DNA from: an uncultured Acidobacteriia bacterium
Lineage (GTDB): Bacteria; Acidobacteriota; Terriglobia; Bryobacterales; Bryobacteraceae
DNA: 64,000 nt
Direction of reading: 5' to 3'
Assembly: GCA_903881085.1 (NCBI GenBank)
Contig: CAIRSA010000495.1
Coordinates: forward strand, 1-64,000
Shown: positions 60,346-64,000 of the stretch, one piece after another
Numbering within the stretch: position 1 is the stretch's first letter
Layout: the number at the start of each line of letters is the position of its first letter
Translations under genes and position numbers: made by a program
Notes under the pieces: generated by a model
Seen by the model: only the letters and a program-made list of their open reading frames with translations
Told to the model about the DNA's origin: nothing
Databases searched by the model: none

Positions 60346-62391
60346 CTAATTGCCCAGCGTAATCTTGCGCACGCGCTGGTTATTGGTGTCGCACACAATC
60401 ACAGTACCGTTCGGTCCAGGCGCAACGCCGTTCGGGCGGTTGAGGCTGAACGCCGTCGCCGGGCTTCCGTCGCCTGTAAAAGTGGGCCGGTCGTTGGGAC
60501 CCGGCGTACCGGCAATCGTCTTGATGTTGCCGTCCAGGGTGATCATGCGGATGGCGTCGTTGATGGTGTCGGAGATGTAGATGTTTCCGGCCGCATCGAC
60601 CGCCACGCCCGTCGGGCCACGCAAAGCCGCCGCATTGGCGGGTCCCCCGTCGCCATAGAAGTCGTTATCCGCAGTGCCGGCGATGGTCTTAATGTTTCCA
60701 TCGGTGGTGATCATGCGCACGCGGTCGTTGTTGGTGTCGGCCACCAGCAGATTACCCTGGCGGTCCACCGCTAGCGCCTGCGCATAATTCAAATTCTGCT
60801 GCAAGGCGACGCCGGTCTCGGAATCATTCGTCCCAGGGGTCCCTGTTCCAGCAATGGTCGTGATGTTGCCACCCACGGTCGCTTTGCGGATCACGTGGCC
60901 GAGGCGTTCCAGGATGTACACCGAGCCGCCCGCGTCAATCGCCACGTCATACGGGTTATTGATTTGCGCCACCGTGGCCAGGCCACCGTCACCGGTGGTT
61001 GCGGAAGTGCCGTCGCCTACGATCGTGTTGATGAAGCCTTCGGAGGTAATGCGGCGGATGCGATTGTTGGCAGAATCGGCGATGTACAGGTTCTTCTGCG
61101 CATCCATGGCCAGGCCACGCGGTGAATTCAAGCTGGCGGCTAATGCATCGGCGCCATCGCCGGCGAATCCACCGAAGCCGCTGCCGGCGACCAGATCGAT
61201 CTGCCCGGTGCCCAAGTTGAAGCGCCGCACACGGTGATTGCTGGTATCTGAGAAATAGATTATGTTTCCGTCTACGACAATGCCGCGCGGATTGTAGGAG
61301 ATAAGCCCAACACCAGCCAGAGTGTCGATAACGCCATCGCCAGGAGTCACAATGCGTACGCGGTTGTTGGTGCCGTCAGCGATCAGCAGGTTGTCGCGGT
61401 TGTCGATGAAAATACCCGCTGCCGCGATATTCGCCGCCTTGGCAATACCACCATCGCCGGAAGCTCCGCGCAGGCCAGTGCCAGCATAGGAGTTGATAAT
61501 GCCATCGGTGGTAATTCTGCGAATACGGTCATTTCCCAGATCGAGAATGTACAGGTTGCCTTTGGAATCGAACGACAGAGTGGTCGGCGTATTGAAGTAG
61601 GCCTTCAGTGCGTCAGATCCGTCTCCACGATAGGCAGCGAGTGCCTTGCCGGCAAAGAGGGAAATGGTTCCGTCCGGGGTTACCATGCGGATCACTTCGT
61701 TGTTGGTATCCGCAATGTAAACGTTATTGTTGGCATCCACTGCTATTCCGGCGGGCGTATCGAGACCAGCGCCAATAGCCGGGCCGTCGTCGCCACCCGA
61801 TGAGCGCGTGGCGTCGCCGGCAAACGGGTTAATAGTGCCATCAGGAGTGATGATGCGAATTTCATGATTGCCCGTATCGGCAACAAGCATATTCCCGTTT
61901 CGATCAAACGCCATGGCGTTCGGCGATTTCAGGCTGGCCAGGTTAGCTGGGCCGCCGTCGCCTGCATATGCTGCTTTGCCGTTGCCCGCATACGTGGTGA
62001 TGATTCCGCTGGTGTCGATTTTGCGGATGCGATGGGTCTGGGAATCAGCGACATAAAGGTTGCCGTAAGCATCCAGCACCATGCCGGAAGGTTGAGACAA
62101 CTGGGCTTGGGTTGCCGGGCCGCCGTCGCCCCCCGTTCCAGCAAGGCCAGTGCCCGCCACCAATCGGATCAGGCCGCCGCTATCGATGCGAACGATTTGG
62201 TGTGCGCCGGACAGCGCGATGTAAACGTTTCCCGACTTGTCGCTTACCACCGCGGTGGGGTTGTTGAGGCTCGCGGAAAGTGCATTCACGCCTTCCGGTG
62301 CTCCACCCAGTATAGTTGTGATGGATGATTGGCCGCTGGCGGTTGCCGCTGCCATGGCAAAAAGCAAATGAACCGAATAGTTTACACGCAT
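60346..62391 (-). CDS. Exported NHL-repeat beta-propeller protein
   Basis: 681 residues with a signal peptide (VNYSVHLLFAMAAATASGQ). At least eleven NHL-type repeats follow, each with a GNLYVADxxxHRIRKI core and a TxAGxGxxAYxGDGGPAxxA linker. They should form two or more six-bladed propellers that bind proteins or glycans at the cell surface. No catalytic domain is visible. The repeats are similar to each other at DNA level, so unequal recombination is possible. It appears to be a single gene; the 3' end is 12 bases from a run of REP-type bases. Confidence 0.88.
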   Translation of the reverse strand: MRVNYSVHLLFAMAAATASGQSSITTILGGAPEGVNALSASLNNPTAVVSDKSGNVYIALSGAHQIVRIDSGGLIRLVAGTGLAGTGGDGGPATQAQLSQPSGMVLDAYGNLYVADSQTHRIRKIDTSGIITTYAGNGKAAYAGDGGPANLASLKSPNAMAFDRNGNMLVADTGNHEIRIITPDGTINPFAGDATRSSGGDDGPAIGAGLDTPAGIAVDANNNVYIADTNNEVIRMVTPDGTISLFAGKALAAYRGDGSDALKAYFNTPTTLSFDSKGNLYILDLGNDRIRRITTDGIINSYAGTGLRGASGDGGIAKAANIAAAGIFIDNRDNLLIADGTNNRVRIVTPGDGVIDTLAGVGLISYNPRGIVVDGNIIYFSDTSNHRVRRFNLGTGQIDLVAGSGFGGFAGDGADALAASLNSPRGLAMDAQKNLYIADSANNRIRRITSEGFINTIVGDGTSATTGDGGLATVAQINNPYDVAIDAGGSVYILERLGHVIRKATVGGNITTIAGTGTPGTNDSETGVALQQNLNYAQALAVDRQGNLLVADTNNDRVRMITTDGNIKTIAGTADNDFYGDGGPANAAALRGPTGVAVDAAGNIYISDTINDAIRMITLDGNIKTIAGTPGPNDRPTFTGDGSPATAFSLNRPNGVAPGPNGTVIVCDTNNQRVRKITLGN

Positions 62392-62500
62392 TACAACGCA
62401 ACCTCCTGTGTTGCCGCACGTGGAGATACAACTCTACCCACGTTGTTTACAACCAATTCCTCGAATAGCCTGTTGCAGACGTCCCCAAGGTCGAAGGCTC

Positions 62501-62576
62501 GCAGGCGAAACCGCCTGCGCCACCATTGAACCTTAATCACTTACAGCCTCCGGTGGGGCAGGCGGTTTCACCTGCC
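62501..62576. repeat. Two REP-like hairpins
   Basis: GCAGGCGAAACCGCCTGC at 62501-62518 is a seven-base-pair hairpin. GGCAGGCGGTTTCACCTGCC at 62557-62576 is its opposite-facing relative with one mismatch. They resemble the GGCAGGCGAATCGCC repeats at 7430 and 30052 and lie in the gap between the NHL and barrel genes. Confidence 0.65.
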
Positions 62577-62602
62577 GGACTTCTGCCACGGGCTGCTAAG
62601 AA

Positions 62603-63358
62603 CTAAAACGAGATTCCGATGCCGCCCTGGATATCGTGCTGGACAGCTTTGTACGATGTTCCGCTAAAGTTATAACCCTGCCAATGGGTGTATCGGATCT
62701 CTGGAGCGATACGAATTCCGATATTATCGATGAAGCGCATCCCGAATCCCACGACTCCGCCCATCTGATTGGCTTTTGTGGCCGCGGCAGCTTTCTCGTT
62801 GTAGTCGGTGGTTGAGTCGGCGTTGGAGATTTCGTTTCCGGTGCGGATGTGCCCGGTGCGGCGGAAGGCCCCGCCACCAACTGCATACAGATGGGACAAA
62901 ATACCGCGTTCGCGGAAACCATAGTAGCGGGCCACGAAGGGAATTTCGTAAGTCGATGCACGGGTTGTCTGTGTGAGCGTTGTCACCAGACGGTCGTCGT
63001 TGCTGGCATTGGGATCTTTTTTGCCGTTGCGGATTTCCACTTTCTCCACATACTGAATGTTGTGGTAGAGGAGCTCCACGCCTGCGGAAATGTGGTTGGT
63101 GATGCGGAATTCCAGGATCGGCCCTAGGCCGACCTTGGGTGAATCCGTCGTGCCAGTGTAGGTGTAATCGGCAATGGGTTTGGTGGTCGAAGAGGTCTGT
63201 ACCGACGTCTTGAACATCTTCAACGGATAGGCTTCCAGGCGAATGCCGAAGGTCAGGCGGCGTTTGTCGGAAAGATCGTTGGGGTCATCCTGAGCCAGGC
63301 ACGGCACAGCCGCACAGATGAGCATGAGTCCGGCGATATGGTATTGAATCTTTTTCAT
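62603..63358 (-). CDS. Outer-membrane beta-barrel protein
   Basis: 251 residues with a signal peptide (KKIQYHIAGLMLICAAVPCLAQ). The remainder alternates hydrophobic and polar residues in strands such as LTFGIRLEAYPL, VGLGPILEFRIT, ISAGVELLYHNIQYV and YEIPFVARYYGF, and ends VQHDIQGGIGISF with the aromatic terminus needed for BAM-assisted barrel insertion. It looks like an OmpW/porin-like eight-strand barrel of the type often paired with Oar-like TonB receptors in Acidobacteria. It starts 15 bases after the end of the receptor gene, so they form one operon. Confidence 0.82.
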   Translation of the reverse strand: MKKIQYHIAGLMLICAAVPCLAQDDPNDLSDKRRLTFGIRLEAYPLKMFKTSVQTSSTTKPIADYTYTGTTDSPKVGLGPILEFRITNHISAGVELLYHNIQYVEKVEIRNGKKDPNASNDDRLVTTLTQTTRASTYEIPFVARYYGFRERGILSHLYAVGGGAFRRTGHIRTGNEISNADSTTDYNEKAAAATKANQMGGVVGFGMRFIDNIGIRIAPEIRYTHWQGYNFSGTSYKAVQHDIQGGIGISF

Positions 63359-63373
63359 GTCGTTTCTCTTCGT

Positions 63374-64000
63374 TTAGAATTGTAACCGCAGCGAGAGCTC
63401 CATGGAGCGCGGTCCGCCGGAGCGGTAGAGCGAGTTGAGGCCGCCGCCGAACGATTGATTTACCATCCGCGTGACTACGCCGAAGTTAGGACTGGAGAGG
63501 TTTGCGCCTTCAAATGGGGAAGGGTTGGCAAAGTTGGGATGATTGAACATGTTGTATCCCTGCGCCGCCAAATTGAGTTTGAACCGGTCTGTAAGCGTGA
63601 TGGTCTTGCGAAATGCAAGGTCAACTTGATACAGCGGGAATCCACGCAACGAGTTGCGAAACATGTTGCCTTGTTGGTATCCGGTGGGAATGTAGAATGC
63701 GTTGAAATTCAGCTTCTTGCCGCCGGGCACTCTGGGGTCGGAGACCCACACCGGCAGCCCATTGGTGCTGGGCCGGATCTGTGCAAATAACCCCTTTGAG
63801 GGGTCGCCCGAAGTTGCCGAGGAGGCGGCGGTCGAGGTGGTGGAGGTGGCGCTGGTGCTGGAGCTGACCGCTGAAAGTTCAAACGGCAAAGCCGAGCGGC
63901 CTAGAGCGTTCCAATCCAGACTCCAGCCGCCAATCACATTGCCGACAAGGCCCTTCTGCGGCCCGGGCAAGAGATAAGATCCGGACCAGCTGATGTTGTG
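63374..64000 (-). CDS. TonB-dependent receptor, Oar-like, partial (C-terminal end)
   Basis: The last 209 residues of a large receptor; the frame stays open to the window edge, so the gene is cut there. The end of the barrel is typical of acidobacterial Oar/CarboxypepD_reg-like receptors: NISWSGSYLLPGPQKG, VIGGWSLDWN, GFPLYQVDLAFRKTITLTDRF, LAAQGYNMFNHPNFANP and the final aromatic MELSLRLQF. Such receptors bind unidentified polymers or peptides at the outer membrane. It is followed by the beta-barrel gene. Confidence 0.9.
   Translation of the reverse strand, partial: HNISWSGSYLLPGPQKGLVGNVIGGWSLDWNALGRSALPFELSAVSSSTSATSTTSTAASSATSGDPSKGLFAQIRPSTNGLPVWVSDPRVPGGKKLNFNAFYIPTGYQQGNMFRNSLRGFPLYQVDLAFRKTITLTDRFKLNLAAQGYNMFNHPNFANPSPFEGANLSSPNFGVVTRMVNQSFGGGLNSLYRSGGPRSMELSLRLQF

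Noticed and set aside
59735..60346. Possible decayed gene on the minus strand with FGIRDS and FGVRDS stretches
   Set aside because: The two stretches arise from an 18-base direct DNA repeat, stops interrupt the frame and no family was recognised, so it is mentioned only in the gap description.
1..64000. CRISPR arrays, rRNA, tRNA and intact insertion sequences
   Set aside because: No regularly spaced direct repeats, no conserved rRNA or tRNA-like segments and no transposase open frame were recognised on either strand.

Overview
The window is a dense, GC-rich bacterial chromosome segment, most likely from an acidobacterium of the Solibacter/Bryobacter kind. The grounds are lineage habits rather than a marker gene: three unrelated secreted proteins end in the TIGR03437-type C-terminal domain first described in Solibacter; there is a DUF1552/DUF1592 secreted-protein pair, NHL-repeat and FG-GAP proteins, multihaem cytochromes, an Oar-like TonB receptor, CE15 esterases, and interspersed REP-like palindromes. 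No rRNA, tRNA, CRISPR array, prophage or intact insertion sequence was seen.

Layout. 0.2-4.6 kb: feoAB ferrous-iron uptake, then a glycosyltransferase overlapping an MFS transporter. 4.6-10.5 kb: an exported protein with two SGNH-like halves, a small coiled-coil protein, a repeat-rich gap, an FG-GAP protein, tatA and an HU protein, the last two facing each other across a terminator. 10.7-16 kb: an ABC transporter of the YbbA/YbbP type, divergent from a TesA-like lipoprotein and a ceramidase-like protein. 16-27.8 kb: a plant cell-wall (pectin/uronate) locus with a seven-haem cytochrome, an alginate-lyase-like/CE15 fusion, a double class II aldolase, an esterase, an RraA-family protein, an oxidoreductase, an exported PPC-domain protein, a CE12/PL10 fusion, a LacI regulator and a CE8-like protein. 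It has no SusC/SusD pair. 27.8-33.8 kb: a DUF4143 ATPase with a duplicated inverted repeat at its start, a histidine phosphatase, an AhpD-like protein and an S53 protease.

33.9-47.7 kb is the most unusual part: a type VI secretion-like membrane and baseplate module with two different tssK genes, tssL (dotU), tssM (icmF) and two tandem receptor-like Ser/Thr kinases, the second carrying an FGE-sulfatase domain. Between the tssK genes, on the other strand, lie a large tail-anchored protein with 18 copies of a short [GDS]-[ED]-F-x-R-[ML]-F motif behind a kinase-N-lobe-like start, and a methyltransferase-like protein. No sheath, tube, ClpV or spike gene is in the window, so the module is either a split T6SS locus or a machine using only this subset.

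47.7-64 kb: a nucleoside-permease-family lipoprotein, a Tat-exported Gfo/Idh/MocA oxidoreductase, a phosphopantetheinyl transferase, an exported ankyrin protein, the DUF1552/DUF1592 pair, a CE1 esterase, a nine-haem cytochrome with a TIGR03437 tail, a repeat-rich gap, an NHL-repeat protein, an outer-membrane beta-barrel protein and the C-terminal end of a TonB-dependent receptor cut by the window edge. Many genes encode exported proteins acting on carbohydrates, esters or electron transfer, which fits an oligotrophic soil or sediment heterotroph.
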